Translations under genes and position numbers: made by a program
The notes under the pieces: generated by a model
Database searches by the model: none
What the model saw: the letters and a program-made list of their open reading frames with translations, nothing else
Told to the model about the DNA's origin: nothing
Shown: positions 44,409-56,389 of the stretch, one piece after another
Layout: each line of letters starts with the position of its first letter
Position numbering within the stretch: position 1 is the stretch's first letter
Origin: Limnephilus marmoratus
Taxonomy: Eukaryota > Arthropoda > Insecta > Trichoptera > Limnephilidae
DNA: 64,000 nucleotides
Assembly (NCBI GenBank): GCA_917880885.1
Contig: OU862919.1
Coordinates: forward strand, 15,084,001-15,148,000
Direction of reading: 5' to 3'

Positions 44409-46397
44409 CAGGGGTGGGGAACCTGCGGCCCGCGGGCCGCATGCGGCCCGCGAGGCCTTTTGGTGCGGCCCGCGGGCACTTTTGGTGCGGCATGCTGAAA
44501 GAACCACAAAAAATTACACAGAACGGGATGGGTTTTTCACGGTGTTTCAGATGCATTTTTAAGACGTTATTACAAAATTGTTACTAGCAAGTTATTTAGA
44601 TACCAATTAAAACGTGATAAAACCTGCCATTTTCCTTTTATTTTAATTTGTTATTGTGAAACTATAGTAAAATTCCATCGGAACTTTTAATTAACTTGAA
44701 CGGGACAGTCCCGATATATCAGGATTGATAGCAACTCTATTCGGAGGTGAATCTTAGGCAGTCTGTCATAAAAATTATTTTCTAGTCGACGTTGCGAAAG
44801 TAAAATGGATAAGAAATAAATAACATCATATTAATGACAACTACAACAAAAAGAAAAGTTGAAGCTGAGTGAAACGTGAAATCATTTGAAACTAAATTAA
44901 GGCTGTGGAAAGTAACTCGAAATGAATAACACAACGCATTTTCCAACACTGCAAGGACAAAGGCCTTCTACATCGTTTGAATACGCTGGTAATTGCGCGA
45001 AATTAAGTGAGGCATTTAATGAACGATTTAAGGACGTGAAAAAAGAGGAAACGGATTTGAACATATTTGCTACACTGTTCAACGTCGATCCATTGAATGT
45101 GCCTGATAATCTGCAGCACGAAATTATTCAAATACAAAGCCAGGATGAACTAAAAGCTAGATTTAACAATCTTCCCAAATCAATATTGGTTATATTAAGT
45201 CAAGCACGTCCCTTAACATATTGCATATAATACAAATATTAATGCCATGATAATTGCCACACTTCTGGCATAAAAAAAATCACTACATGTAATTTATTGT
45301 AATTAGTTAAATAAATATAAAATTATATTGCGGACAATAAATTTGCTACAAAATGTAGAACACCCATTCACGTAATCAGAGTAAAACTTAATTTAAGCTG
45401 GTTGACTAGTGGACTTCTATGCAGAATCTTTCTAAAGGTAAAACCAATCTTGTGTTCACAATGCAAATTCCTGTTGCGGATTCATCTGCTAACCATAACG
45501 CAATTCGAAGGTAAAACCATTTTGTTGTTCTAGGTGCAGTATTAATTAAAACTGGGGACTCACAATCCAATTTCCTCTGACGGAAAAAACAGTTTTGTGT
45601 GCAAATGCAATTAAAAAATTCCGTGAAAAAATTCAATGAAAAAATTCCATGTGTGGTTTAGTCTGCTTACGCATTTTGTAGAAACCCGTTCTCGTTTTTG
45701 AAGTGCACTTTTAAAACTCTAGTTGCTTTTTTGTTTCCAGTATTAGAGAAAAGCTATTTTTATAATTTCAGTAAAATGGCTACACTCATTAATTTTAAGT
45801 CTCCGCGTATAGATTCACCCCATAACTGAAACCAGTTCTGTGTTTAGAATGCAACGAAATAAATTGCAGGTGGGGTTTCATTTTTACTTTATGCTGCCAG
45901 ATAGGAGGAAAGCCATTTTCATGTTCTGAGTGAAGTTTTAATTCCCCGCGTATAAACTAACTTTATAATTAAAACCACTTTTGTGTTAAGAATGCAACGA
46001 AAAAATTTCAGGTGGGGTTTTACCTCGCTAACGCGTTTCGTAAGAAACCATTCTCGTGTGTAAAGTGCATAAATATAAATGTGTGAAGTGCATAAACATA
46101 CAGTTATAAATTTGTAGTTGCATATATGCTGCCAGTATTGGAGGAAAGCAATTTCACGTTCTGAGCATAGTTTTAATTTTTAAAACGTATCAGGTTTTAT
46201 TTCATTTGCTGACGCATTTCTTATGTTGGAAGTGCATTAATGAAATTCTAGTTTCTTACTTTATGCTGCCAGAATTAGAAAAAGCCATTTTCATGTTCTG
46301 AGTGTAGTTTTAATTTTCCGCATGCAAATTTAACGGCCCGCGGGTCTAAGTATGAACATCCAAATGGCCCGCGACGCTAAAAAGGTTCCCCACCCCT
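44409..46397 (+). mobile_element. hAT (Charlie/GTF2IRD2-like) with intact ends
   Basis: The ends CAGGGGTGGGGAACC are inverted at both sides. The target ATATAGAC is at 44401-44408 and 46398-46405. GC-rich subterminal motifs (GCGGCCCGCGGGC) follow. The transposase survives only as 44922-45230. The segment 45400-46330 holds diverged direct repeats of about 100-150 bp (GAAACCNNTCTCGTGT/AAGTGCA; TATGCTGCCAG at about 45890, 46125 and 46262). Confidence 0.88.
44922..45230 (+). pseudogene. hAT transposase fragment, GTF2IRD2-like
   Basis: Reads FEYAGNCAKLSEAFNERFKD, then DLNIFATLFNVDPLNVPDNL and QHEIIQIQSQDELKARF. This matches the conserved region before the C-terminal dimerisation part in GTF2IRD2/Charlie-type transposases. 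It is about 100 codons of a normal 500-600, so it is non-functional. Confidence 0.75.
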
Positions 46398-46405
46398 GAT
46401 ATAGA

Positions 46406-47032
46406 CCAATAAACGCTGATTCTGAATATATAACTTTTATTTCATAATATTAAACGCAGAGTTTTTAAAAAAATATTAAAAAGTGCATTTTTAAACCTCT
46501 CCTCAAAACACAATGTTAAGTTGGCATAACTGAAATGGTGAATGGTGACGTCACGCGTCACCACTCACCCACTGTCACCTGGTGATCGCATGTATTGTAT
46601 TGTCAGTAGTCAGTATTGTATTGACATTTGAAATGACTTAAAGTGCACGTATGCAATTCAACATTTCGTGTTTTTGGTTTATTTTCATACTGTTTATAGA
46701 GATTTAGATAAATAATAGTTATTGTGTTTATTGAAACATAATTTAGGCCCTCAACAATTTATGAAAAGGGCTATATTTGCGGACAATCTGGAATAAATTT
46801 TGCCTATTTGAGGTTAAAGTCGACACAAAATACGATGTCATGTATTTGCAATGAAAGAGATGATTTGTTTTTATATTGCACTTTGATTAACTACAATAAC
46901 AGTAGCGGTAAAATGTGGACATTTTACCAATGTTTTTCTATATTAAAAGCAGTTAATCTTGAATAAAAAACGAATTCTCACACCGAAATGTCATAGTATT
47001 CATTGGCCATCATTCCGTCCACCATTTTAAAA
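46406..47032. other. Spacer, no feature recognised
   Basis: AT-rich sequence with a short CG-rich patch (GTGACGTCACGCGTCACC at about 46544), which contains a CRE-like TGACGTCA. No reading frame or repeat is recognised. Confidence 0.4.
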
Positions 47033-47815
47033 CAGGGATGTTCTGCCCAAAAAAAATATTTCCCTAGATTTTGAAGTGAAATTTCCCTAGAATTTCACAT
47101 TTACGCAATTACCTACGTAGCCACCTGATTGTGTAACACTAATCCTGTTATATGTTAATTAATATGATTGATTAATTGGAAAGATATCGGAACTTGGTAA
47201 ATATACTAATAATACTGTGCTTTTCCAAATACACTTTTTGCTACGTGAAGTAATAATTTAAAAGTACGAATACACTCACCACTGAATTAGAAACTGAATT
47301 CCAAATAAAAAAAACACTTTGCAAAATAAAAATCCACCGCAATCACCGAAAAAACGGAACTTAACACATAAATAATTTTTTTTTTTCAGAGGTCCCATTT
47401 ATCTTTTTAGATACATAGGGAACGTACCCATACTACGTGACAAACTTTTTGCACTTTTTAACCTCCCCCCCCCCCACCGTGACCAAAAACCTGAGCAACC
47501 CACCGCTCATTTGTACCAAGCGTGGTATTTTGAAGACCCCCCCCTCCCGAACGTGTCACGTAGTATGGGTACGTTCTCTAATACCATTTTGAGTTGTCAG
47601 TGTTAAAAATAACATTGCATGTAAGTACATGAACAATAATTAAGATTCATAGGAATCCCAACAAATATATATATAATACCAGTAATATTGTCATATGTAA
47701 TAAAAATTTTGCCAGAGTTCGAAATTTCCCTAGATTTTGTCCTGATTTCCCTTATCCCTAAAAAATACTTTTCTCCCCTATATCTAGGGAAATTTCCCTC
47801 GACATAACATCACTG
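47033..47815. mobile_element. hAT-like element with nested MITE
   Basis: The ends CAGGGATGTTCTGCC and, reversed, CAGTGATGTTATGTC are inverted, and TTTCCCTAG repeats follow on both sides. A clear 8-bp target duplication is not visible. No coding. A 161-bp MITE lies inside. Confidence 0.55.
47418..47578. mobile_element. 161-bp MITE, TA target
   Basis: The inverted ends GGGAACGTACCCATACTACG and, reversed, GAGAACGTACCCATACTACG run on for about 25 bp. TA lies at 47416-47417 and 47579-47580. The interior has C runs. It is Tc1/mariner-like. Confidence 0.8.
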
Positions 47816-48393
47816 ATTCAATATGACAACTTGAAGGTAAATAAACTATCGGTGGGTGAAGACCATATCACCATATTAACAATCCACCATAGATATGGTG
47901 CTTTTCTGATGGTCTAGAAAAATTAAAACTTTGACAATTATTTTAACTATTAAAACTAACTATAAAAATAAAAATAAAAATGCAGTTATTTAAGTTTGAA
48001 GGTCTTTATTCAATAACAAAAATAAAAAAAATTGGACTGGAGTTCTCTATTGGCATAATTAACATCTTATTATTGTATTATTTTGTAATCTCTGATTTGC
48101 TAACAACTTTCTCTAAAATAAATAAAATAACAATGTACAATTTACTTGAGAGCATTTTTTCTGTGTAATATTCAACAATTAAGAAGTCGAAAGAACAGAA
48201 ATTAATTGAATTTGCGGTTCGCGATGTCACATCATTATACAAAATATCGCAATATTTTAGAAAAAAAAAAACTTTAAATAATCGGTTAAGAGGCATTAAA
48301 ATCTGTTAAACAAGTAAATAGTATCTATTAGTATTGTCACATAGTTCGACCCTGAGTGACCTGCGTTCGCACGACAACTCAAGTTTAATAAAA

Positions 48394-49305
48394 ATGGATG
48401 TACTAACATTAATAGAAAACATTAAAAGTGAACAAAAAAACATTTCGACCGTAAAGGACACTAAAATTAGAAATAACCTGGAACAAACGATTCAACTACT
48501 AGAAGAAGCATGGAAACGGGAAAAAAACCATTTCCAAGAACAAATTATTGAACTACAAAAAAAGGAATCATCAAGCTGGAAAAAAATTATGAACAAAAAT
48601 CCTACGCAATGGTTCTAAAAGAAAGTGTTCAAATCGAAGAACCCAAATTTGCAATCTTAATCACCGCTGAAGGCAAAGAAACATCCGAAGACATAAATAG
48701 TATTATCACAAAAACAATAAAAGCGCCTAACCCAGGAATCGGAATAAGTGAAATAAAAAAGCAACAAACAATTAAATAATTATGACTTGCTCGATTAAAG
48801 AAGATGCTGAAAAATTGAAAATGGTTGAAATAAAAAATAAAAAAGGAATATCTGCAACAGAATTAAAAAAGAAGAGACCGTGCATGATTATTAAAGGTGT
48901 CGGGGGCGAATATAACGAAGATAATTTTCTAAATGATCTTATTTTACAAAAGAGTGAACTAAACGATATAACAAATGAATTCATTAAAGTAAGGAAAATA
49001 TTAAAAAATAGAAAAAGTGATCAACTCCGTAACATAATAATTGAAACAACAGGCCCAATCCGAAAAATACTACTAGAAAAAAAAATAATATTGGCTTTGT
49101 CCGAGCGCATATACAGGATTACGACCCTCTGATGCATTGCTACCACTGCCTTGGATTTGGACATACATCCCTTAAATGTCTGAATAAAATGAACAAACCC
49201 AGATGCGTACATTGTGCAAAGAACCACAAATTTAGCGAATGCGAAAAAAACAAAGACAGTGTCAAACTGCGACAAAAACAACAATTTATTTGGAACAAAA
49301 AATAA
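48394..49305 (+). pseudogene. LINE ORF1 (gag-like) with two CCHC knuckles, frameshifted
   Basis: Begins MDVLTLIENIKSEQKN with a coiled coil, shifts frame near 48600 (ESVQIEEPKFAILITAEGKE), then again (MVEIKNKKGISATELKKKRP). It ends with two zinc knuckles, CYHCLGFGHTSLKC and CVHCAKNHKFSEC. This is the layout of ORF1 proteins of jockey/R1-type LINEs. No ORF2 follows, so it is a truncated relic. Confidence 0.75.
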
Positions 49306-49659
49306 TACTCGACATAGTGCAAATAGTGAAATATGTACTTACTGAAAAAGAATGTCTATTATAGCACAACAACGAATTGATTATGAGTAAGTTATGGACG
49401 ATTTTCTAACTGAGGAAATTGATAAATTAACAGATCAAAACAATGTAACAAACTATTAAAAAAGGCCCAAATGTTTTCATTGTTCTGCACCAAAACATCA
49501 GGAGTTTGCAAAAAAATCTGGATGAATTTGTAATAACACTAAACCTTCTCGAAATATTACTGATAAATATTTTGAATATCGTAGTATGAATTCGCGATGA
49601 ATTGATCATGTTATAAAAGAACTTTGTGGTCTAAAGACGGAGTAGTGTGGCTTTGAAAA

Positions 49660-49935
49660 TGAATCAGAAATTTGGTAAAAATTTCTTTTTGCACCCAGCC
49701 AGATATGTTTGCAATACCGAAACTACCAATCGGACCATCTTTTACGTGGGAATATGATCATCGGCGGAATTGAGTTGCCAATTGAGTTTGCTGCTACAGA
49801 CAGTTACGAGAGTTCCTCGTTCGGCCGACGTTACTGCACCTACTTGCCGAGTTCCTCTCCTGGCTACAACCCGATTAGGTTTTCGAATACTTGTGACACC
49901 GTTCTCATCTATGTTATAGATGTCCTCGTACGCTA
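49660..49935 (-). pseudogene. pogo/Tigger-like DDE transposase fragment
   Basis: The minus strand reads EDIYNIDENGVTSIRKPNRV and RGTRQVGAVTSAERGTLVTV. After a frameshift come AANSIGNSIPPMIIFPR, then GSFGIANISGW. This matches the first catalytic aspartate region (NIDENG) and following segment of CENP-B/pogo-type DDE transposases. The rest of the protein is missing. Confidence 0.75.
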
Positions 49936-50333
49936 AATTGTTGAAGAATTCATCAACATTATGTCAATTTAAGCTTGTTGCTAGTGCCATACTCCATTTT
50001 AAAAAAAGTTCCATCCATATTCAAGTACATCTAGTGGGAAGACTTAATGATTTGAATGTCTGACCTTTTTTCATTACAACTTTTAAATTTTCTCTCGGTG
50101 TGGACGATTGAAACGTGGTTATGATTGAAACTTTGCAATCATCCCCACACAAGTTGTTTCAAACATCCCCACGCTGCATTTTCTACTTCAAAGTCAAAAA
50201 TAACCCTGATAAATAGGCATTAACGCCACGCAAATGCATTATAAATATTTGTTCATATGAAGCGGATACTTTGTGATGTGACATTATTAATTTAAAATAA
50301 AACAATAACTTTGTAAACACCACTTTTATTTTT

Positions 50334-50386
50334 ATACTTTATGCCGACCGGGTTTCGCTACAACCGTAGCTTCATCAGGGCAGTAT
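50334..50386 (-). ncRNA. Hammerhead motif in the inverted arm
   Basis: Exact reverse copy of 52352-52404 within the left arm of the PLE. It has the complete core on the minus strand. Confidence 0.78.
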
Positions 50387-50989
50387 AATTCTCTACTAAC
50401 ATTAGGTTACATGTGTGTTATAATATATAATGGGCCGGACTCGTCAAGTGTAGGGGGAGGAAGAAGACATAGATGGAGAATTGGGAAGGGAACGGACGTG
50501 TTCTTTATCAATAGGGAACAATCTTAGTATGGGACTTTTATTTAAATTTAGTTGATTATTAATTACCTTACTATTAGTGTTTATGGCTTTCCTAAGCTCA
50601 AGTGCCTCTAGATTATCCAACCTTACTCCGATATTGTTTTTATGAATCAGTTTGGCGCCGGCTGTTTGGTCAAATTTATGATCTTTTTAGATCAAGTGGT
50701 TGGCGAATTCTGAAAAACCCGAGCTGTGTAGACATCTGAGATGTTCTTTTACACGGGTGTGTATGTTGCGCGCTGTTTTACCAATATAAAAAAACTGAGC
50801 AGTCACTGCATTGAAGCGAATAAATTCCCGAGTGAGATAAGCTATCATCCTTATCCTTACCGTTCATTAAAAGTTTGCCTAGATTATTATTAGTGTAAAA
50901 TGCTGGTTTGATTTCTGATGGGAGATTTTTAACACTTTTTTGAGAGAAATTATTGATGTACAGGATTCTACGCCATTGATACGGTTGAT

Positions 50990-52294
50990 GTTGTTAACCT
51001 GTTTCCAAATATTTCCGTAGCCGAAAGCAAAAATATATTATCTAAATTGCTACAAAATTCAAAGTTACCAAATAATTTCACTAAGGATTTATCTCACCTG
51101 TTTAATATATGTCTTAACCAAAACTATTTTCAATACAATGAACGTTTTTATCGACAACAAGAAGGATTGGCCATGGGGGCAGCGACATCGCCTCTCATCG
51201 CTGATATATTCATGGACAATTTAGAGAATAATATTTTTAATAGTAAATCACCATTATTACAAAACTTATTATTGTGGAAGAGGTATGTTGACGATGTTTT
51301 TTGTGTTTGGTTAGGAACAAAGAGACAATTAAACTCCTTCCTGCTGCTAATAAACTCCTTCCATAAACAAATTAAATTCACCATAGAAATAGGAACCAAT
51401 TCTACCTTAAACTTTTTAGATCTTACGTTATCGATAATAAATAATAAAATTGAATATAAAATCTACCGCAAACCGACGTTCACCGATATAATGATTCACA
51501 ATTCATCTAACCATCCCAACTCCCATAAACATTCAGCTTTTCATTCCATGACACATAGATTAGTTACAGTACCTTTATCAAATACTAACTTTGCAATAGA
51601 ACTATCTACGATCAAACAAATAGCAATAAATAACGGTTACAACCCAAAAATAGTAGACAACATTCTAAATAAAAAATTAAAGAAATTATCCACAAGTAAA
51701 TTTTTATACAACAGTCCACCTCATAATAATAATTTACCAAGTAATAATAATCAACCGTATCAATGGCGTAGAATCCTGTACATCAATAATTTCTCTCAAA
51801 AAAGTGTTAAAAATCTCCCATCAGAAATCAAACCAGCATTTTACACTAATAATAATCTAGGCAAACTTTTAATGAACGGTAAGGATAAGGATGATAGCTT
51901 ATCTCACTCGGGAATTTATTCGCTTCAATGCAGTGACTGCTCAGTTTTTTATATTGGTAAAACAGCGCGCAACATACACACCCGTGTAAAAGAACATCTC
52001 AGATGTCTACACAGCTCGGGTTTTTCAGAATTCGCCAACCACTTGATCGAAAAAGATCATAAATTTGACCAAACAGCCGGCGCCAAACTGATTCATAAAA
52101 ACAATATCGGAGTAAGGTTGGATAATCTAGAGGCACTTGAGCTTAGGAAAGCCATAAACACTAATAGTAAGGTAATTAATAATCAACTAAATTTAAATAA
52201 AAGTCCCATACTAAGATTGTTCCCTATTGATAAAGAACACGTCCGTTCCCTTCCCAATTCTCCATCTATGTCTTCTTCCTCCCCCTACACTTGA
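50990..52294 (+). CDS. PLE protein: partial reverse transcriptase plus GIY-YIG nuclease
   Basis: The frame is open from about 51000 (NISVAESKNILSKLLQNSK) to the stop at 52294 but has no clear ATG, because the 5' part is missing. Reverse transcriptase motifs are GLAMGAATSPLIADIFMDN and the catalytic YVDDVF, then LNFLDLTLSI and YRKPTFTD. A linker (IKQIAINNGYNPKIVDNIL) follows. The nuclease is GIYSLQCSDCSVFYIGKTAR with HTRVKEHLRC and EFANHLIEKDH. PLE proteins copy RNA and cut target DNA. The first conserved RT blocks are lost, so it is unlikely to act alone. Confidence 0.85.
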   Translation, partial: VVNLFPNISVAESKNILSKLLQNSKLPNNFTKDLSHLFNICLNQNYFQYNERFYRQQEGLAMGAATSPLIADIFMDNLENNIFNSKSPLLQNLLLWKRYVDDVFCVWLGTKRQLNSFLLLINSFHKQIKFTIEIGTNSTLNFLDLTLSIINNKIEYKIYRKPTFTDIMIHNSSNHPNSHKHSAFHSMTHRLVTVPLSNTNFAIELSTIKQIAINNGYNPKIVDNILNKKLKKLSTSKFLYNSPPHNNNLPSNNNQPYQWRRILYINNFSQKSVKNLPSEIKPAFYTNNNLGKLLMNGKDKDDSLSHSGIYSLQCSDCSVFYIGKTARNIHTRVKEHLRCLHSSGFSEFANHLIEKDHKFDQTAGAKLIHKNNIGVRLDNLEALELRKAINTNSKVINNQLNLNKSPILRLFPIDKEHVRSLPNSPSMSSSSPYT

Positions 52295-52351
52295 CGAGTC
52301 CGGCCCATTATATATTATAACACACATGTAACCTAATGTTAGTAGAGAATT

Positions 52352-52404
52352 ATACTGCCCTGATGAAGCTACGGTTGTAGCGAAACCCGGTCGGCATAAA
52401 GTAT
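52352..52404 (+). ncRNA. Hammerhead ribozyme motif of the PLE
   Basis: CTGATGA (52360-52366), stem II GCTAC/GTAGC with a GGTT loop, GAAA (52382-52385), and a short stem III (AC with GT around CCG). C52392 is the predicted cleavage base. Stem I pairs TGCC with GGCA and ATAC with GTAT. All core nucleotides are present. Confidence 0.8.
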
Positions 52405-52460
52405 AAAAATAAAAGTGGTGTTTACAAAGTTATTGTTTTATTTTAAATGCATTATAAATA

Positions 52461-53283
52461 CTCTAAAATAGATAAAGAAGAGAATGTAATAAAACGTTTC
52501 GTCAAGCTGCGAGAGTAAAATGAGTTATAACATAAACAAAAATGTCGTAAATATTTACTTTTTAGTGCGAAATCCAATAATGTCCCCTATGCACGATTGA
52601 GTCACTCGCCGGGTAGTGCGCTTTTGTAGAAACGTCCCAACAGACCTGACGGAGTTTCGAGTGTTATGTCACACTGATCTGCGATATTATAGTTTTCGAG
52701 TAAATTGAAATGTTTCAATCATGACTTATTTCAATCGTCCCACTCTACCCTAATATAATATAAAGCACATTTTAGAAATTGCTCACATTTATTTAATATA
52801 AGCTTAAGTACCTAGCGTGGCCCGGGCTTTTGATCGTGTCTCTAATTTTAGATCCGAATAGATTTAACTCATTCAGATCTAAAAGTAGTGTAACTAAACT
52901 CACCTTGATGATTCTTTATTTCTACCTACTGTTAAATTCAATTTTTTTGTTAAATTAAATGAATGCCAATCACTTTATAAAACACAATTTCATCCAATTA
53001 ATGTTATTAACTAGGTACTTTAACAACAGTGTTTCTTCGATAATAATTTTTTTTTTAAGAAAAAATAGTTTTTTTTAATGTGAATATAGTGTTCTGTATT
53101 TTCAGTACCATTGCACCATAAAAGAATATTTGACAGGTTAATTGATGTTGCCAGCCTACAAATTTAGTAGTTCCATTTTTTATATTTTCTACTATTATTT
53201 GACAGACTATACGTGAGAGAGCTGTCTAACTTCGTCTGTGATTTCATTCAGAATGTAGGAAGGTACTGAGACGTGCGGGGCTT
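52461..53283. other. Spacer, no gene recognised
   Basis: AT-rich. Near the start, GACGATTGAAATAAG (reverse, 52730-52744) mirrors the block at 50101 and may be the right end of an older element that received the PLE. Nothing else is recognised. Confidence 0.4.
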
Positions 53284-53745
53284 TTTTTTACATTAGCTCC
53301 ACACAAGAGGCCCTGAGGAAAATAATTCCCTTCAGGAATTATTTCCCATCAGGAATTATTTTCCTCAGGATGCTACGTGGAAGGTCTTTTTAGGAAAGGA
53401 AGGAGAAGAAGTTCTGGGAAAGAAAAGGGTTTGAGAGGTGGGTAGAAATCTGGGGGTCAGTGTGCCCAGGAGTGACGGACGAATGAAACCATCCCTCCCA
53501 CTACGGTGCATGGCAATGTCTCTTACAGGCCAATGTACGGGACTCCCTCAACAATTCTCTCCCGATCCGACCTGCCATGCAGCTGGTGGGCAGATGCATC
53601 CGCCGCCAAGACCCGAACAATTCTCACCCCATAAACCCGAGCACTTTTGCTAAGTCACCAAACGTAGCGAACCACTTGGGGTGACCTATGGCAGAGGTGT
53701 TGATTATCCAATAAATGGTTCCCGGGGCGGCGGTACAAAGGCGGG
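53284..53745 (-). mobile_element. SINE-A copy, long variant
   Basis: Reverse orientation with a poly-T start, followed by the hairpin (partly duplicated, AATTATTTCC twice). The central block includes CGATCCGACCTGCCATGC. It ends at the GGGGCGGCGGTAC head. Confidence 0.7.
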
Positions 53746-53875
53746 GCTGAGGGATTATTCGCATTTTTACAAATATAGAAAAGATGCTCTTACGCGATAT
53801 TTGTGCAAAGTTTAGATATAGGTCTGTAGTTTTCAATATTATATTTGTTCCGTTTCTTCAAAACGGGATAATAAT

Positions 53876-53995
53876 AGATTTTTAACTCACCTTCGATTAT
53901 TCAGTTCACACGAGTGGCTCGACAGAATTGATAAGCTTAACTGATAATTTAAATTGTGTACGATAAAATATAATGCATTTTCATCAGATAATAAT
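53876..53995 (+). repeat. Relic of the A-B spacer sequence
   Basis: Matches 12690-12800 and 35895-36000: GATTTTTAACTCAC, CTCGACAG, TGATAAGC-TAACTGA in the same order. Together with 63085-63190 it may mark a third, decayed copy of part of the duplicated segment. Confidence 0.5.
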
Positions 53996-54235
53996 GTACA
54001 AGGGCCGGTCTCACCAAAGTTTCAATTTTAAAGCAATTATTGAATTTAAACTTGCATGAGTACAACAATTTCGTTTTTTCCCGACGAATAATAATTATGA
54101 AAATTCATTTACATAATGTGTTGAGTTTCAAATATCTCATTATTATCTATGTCATGTACGAGAAAAAGACATCTAAATTCTAAAGTCTCTTGCAAGCAAT
54201 TTCTTGCCGGCAGTGTCTCTCTCTCTCTCTCTCTC

Positions 54236-54650
54236 TCTGGTTTCAATCCTGGGATTGGTTTGCAGCAATTTCATCTATTCGTTTCTTCCACTCTTCCCTG
54301 TCTTGTGCGGCTCTTTTGAAGTCTGCATATGATGAGCAGCGCACGTCCACCAGCAAGTCCTCCAGGTACTCTCGGCGTGGGCGTCCCCTAGCGTTTGTCC
54401 CCTCGGTCGTACCCTCCATTATGGCATGCAAGAGGCCTTCTTGTCTTATTGCATGGCCGATCCATCTTGCGCGCCTTTCGGACAAGGTCCTGAGCAGGTG
54501 CCTTCCTCCTTCGATTCTTTGGAGGACCTCCTCATTTGTGATGTGGTCTCTCCAGGAAATTCCCAGTAGTCTTCTATAGGACCACATCTCAAAAGCCTCT
54601 AGTCTCCGTTTATCTCTTTCGGATAGGCACCATGCCGGCAGTGTAAAGGC
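54236..54650 (-). pseudogene. LINE (RTE-like) ORF C-terminal fragment
   Basis: The minus strand reads LEAFEMWSYRRLLGISWRDH, then RWIGHAIRQEGLLHAIMEGT and GRPRREYLEDL, a motif series typical of the C-terminus of RTE-type endonuclease-reverse transcriptases. It is next to a (CT)n run at 54216-54239. It lacks the catalytic domains. Confidence 0.75.
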
Positions 54651-55259
54651 ATCTTATTCATGGATTCTATCACATTTCTGTCATTAATAACCACTGGAAC
54701 GCTTTTTGCTGAATTTCAGTACCTACTACAAAACCTAAGTTTGCTTAGCTGCTGAATTTCAGAAAATTTTCCCTAAATGCATTCAAATTTTTTTTGTAAT
54801 ATTTTCAAATACGCCCGCGGTTTTTTATTTAAACGTTTTTTTAATAGAGGGAAAGATACTACTTATATTCGTAACAACAGATGGCAGTGTACTCTAGTTA
54901 GATTCGACATATTGGTAAACAAAGTTTCATGTTCAGAAAATTTCTGTAAAGTATTAAACTGTCAGATTGTGTTCGTGTAAAATGCGGCATTTTATCGTGG
55001 TTTAGTGGATTTTTCTAACATATTTGAATACCAGTATTATAATGAATGAATTTGCAATGCATTCAACTGTTTCAACGTGTTTAAATAAAATTTTGTGGTT
55101 ATGTTCTTGCCATTTTTTTTTGCCGAAAGGACTCTGTTTGACAATGCGATATTTTATATAAATAAACCAATAATCGAGTTAATTGGTATTGTGGATTTAA
55201 GGTAATTGATGTATCTGTTTGATGTACCACAGATATTTTTGGTGAGTCCTTTATGTATT

Positions 55260-55615
55260 CTTCTTCTTCAATGGCACTACAGCCCATTTCGAGCCTTGGC
55301 CTCCTTCAAAATAAGCCTCCACCGCCCTCTGTCCTCGGCCGTCTTCTTCCAATCTGCAACATGGAGTAATCCTCTTGCATCCTTCCTGACATCATCCTTC
55401 CATCTCAGTCTAGGTCTGCCCGCCTTTCGTTTACCTCCCGGGTGTCCTGTCAGAACCTTCTTCGGTACTCGTGTGCTTGGCATTCGGTGCACATGTCCGG
55501 CCCATCTTAATCTTTGGAGTCTTAAATGGGTGGAGAGTCTGGGAGCTTGGTAAATATCATAGAGCTCATTATTGTGGCGGATTCTCCATGCCTCTCCCTC
55601 TCGCACCGCTCTCAC
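55260..55615 (-). pseudogene. LINE ORF C-terminal fragment with 12-bp target duplication
   Basis: CCTTTATGTATT is at 55248-55259 and 55616-55627, so this is a complete, 5'-truncated insertion. The minus strand reads LRLQRLRWAGHVHRMPSTRV, GGKRKAGRPRLRWKDDVRKD and DRGRWRLILKEAKA, a different LINE family from 54236-54650. The tail is GAAGAA. Confidence 0.8.
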
Positions 55616-56009
55616 CCTTTATGTATTACATTTTAGTATTATTAAAAGTGTCAACATTTTTTGACTAAATTTAACAACATATTAAAATTCAGTTTTGTTG
55701 TAAACATATGTAGATTGTGATTATAAAATAGATCATTTAAAAGAAACTTAGTAGAAAATAATTTATGTGGAGAGAAAATTGCACTTCCGAGGAGAGTTTA
55801 TAGGGAGGTAATCCTGAGAATAGTTCCGTTTTAAATGTTAACGATTTTATAATATATTTTTATAAATGCTAGGAATATGTGATAATCAACCACAGATAGG
55901 TGAATTCATTGACTATATGGTACAATGATCAGTTCATATGTTTGTATGGAAAATATTCAAAACGGTCACCAAAATATCACGAGCAATCCGAGGAAAAAAA
56001 TTAAAAACG

Positions 56010-56350
56010 CGCCGTCGCTCCAGTGGTTAAGGTGAAAACGGATAAAGACGATATATCGGTAGTGGGGAAGAGAAGGAGGTGGGGTAGAGAAAGGTGGGGA
56101 AGTACCTAGCTATTCAGATCTGTTCACCAAATACTGCAAAAGCAATTTCAAGTAACGCTTAGTTGTCAGTCACCATGGTGAAATTATCTACCGCCTTGAA
56201 ACTTGCCGCAAATATACTATATTCCATTTTAAATAAATAAATTGTGAGGGGACATAAATTAATTAACTCACATTTAGTTGCGCGCGCTGAATTTTCAATC
56301 CACGACCTCCGGATTCATAGTCAAGGATCGCAACCACTCAATCGCGGAGG
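56010..56350 (-). mobile_element. SINE-B copy
   Basis: Contains the GTGGGGAAGTACCTAGCTATT block and, at its far end, a reverse tRNA-like unit (CCACGACCTCCGGATTCATA). Its middle matches 61200-61370. Confidence 0.6.
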
Positions 56351-56389
56351 TCGTCGTAATTATATAACAAGGTTATCATGTATCTTCAT

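Larger units (their letters stand above)
50248..52444 (+). mobile_element. Penelope-like element with ~0.7-kb inverted arms
   Basis: A 16-bp target (AAATGCATTATAAATA) is at 50232-50247 and 52445-52460. The 3' 0.69 kb of the element (51750-52444), including the GIY-YIG coding region and the hammerhead, recurs inverted at 50291-50989. This makes a near-perfect palindrome around a 760-bp spacer. The reverse transcriptase starts only in the spacer, so the element is 5'-truncated with an inverted partial copy in front. It is inserted between diverged inverted blocks TGGACGATTGAAA (50101 and 52730-52744). Confidence 0.9.
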
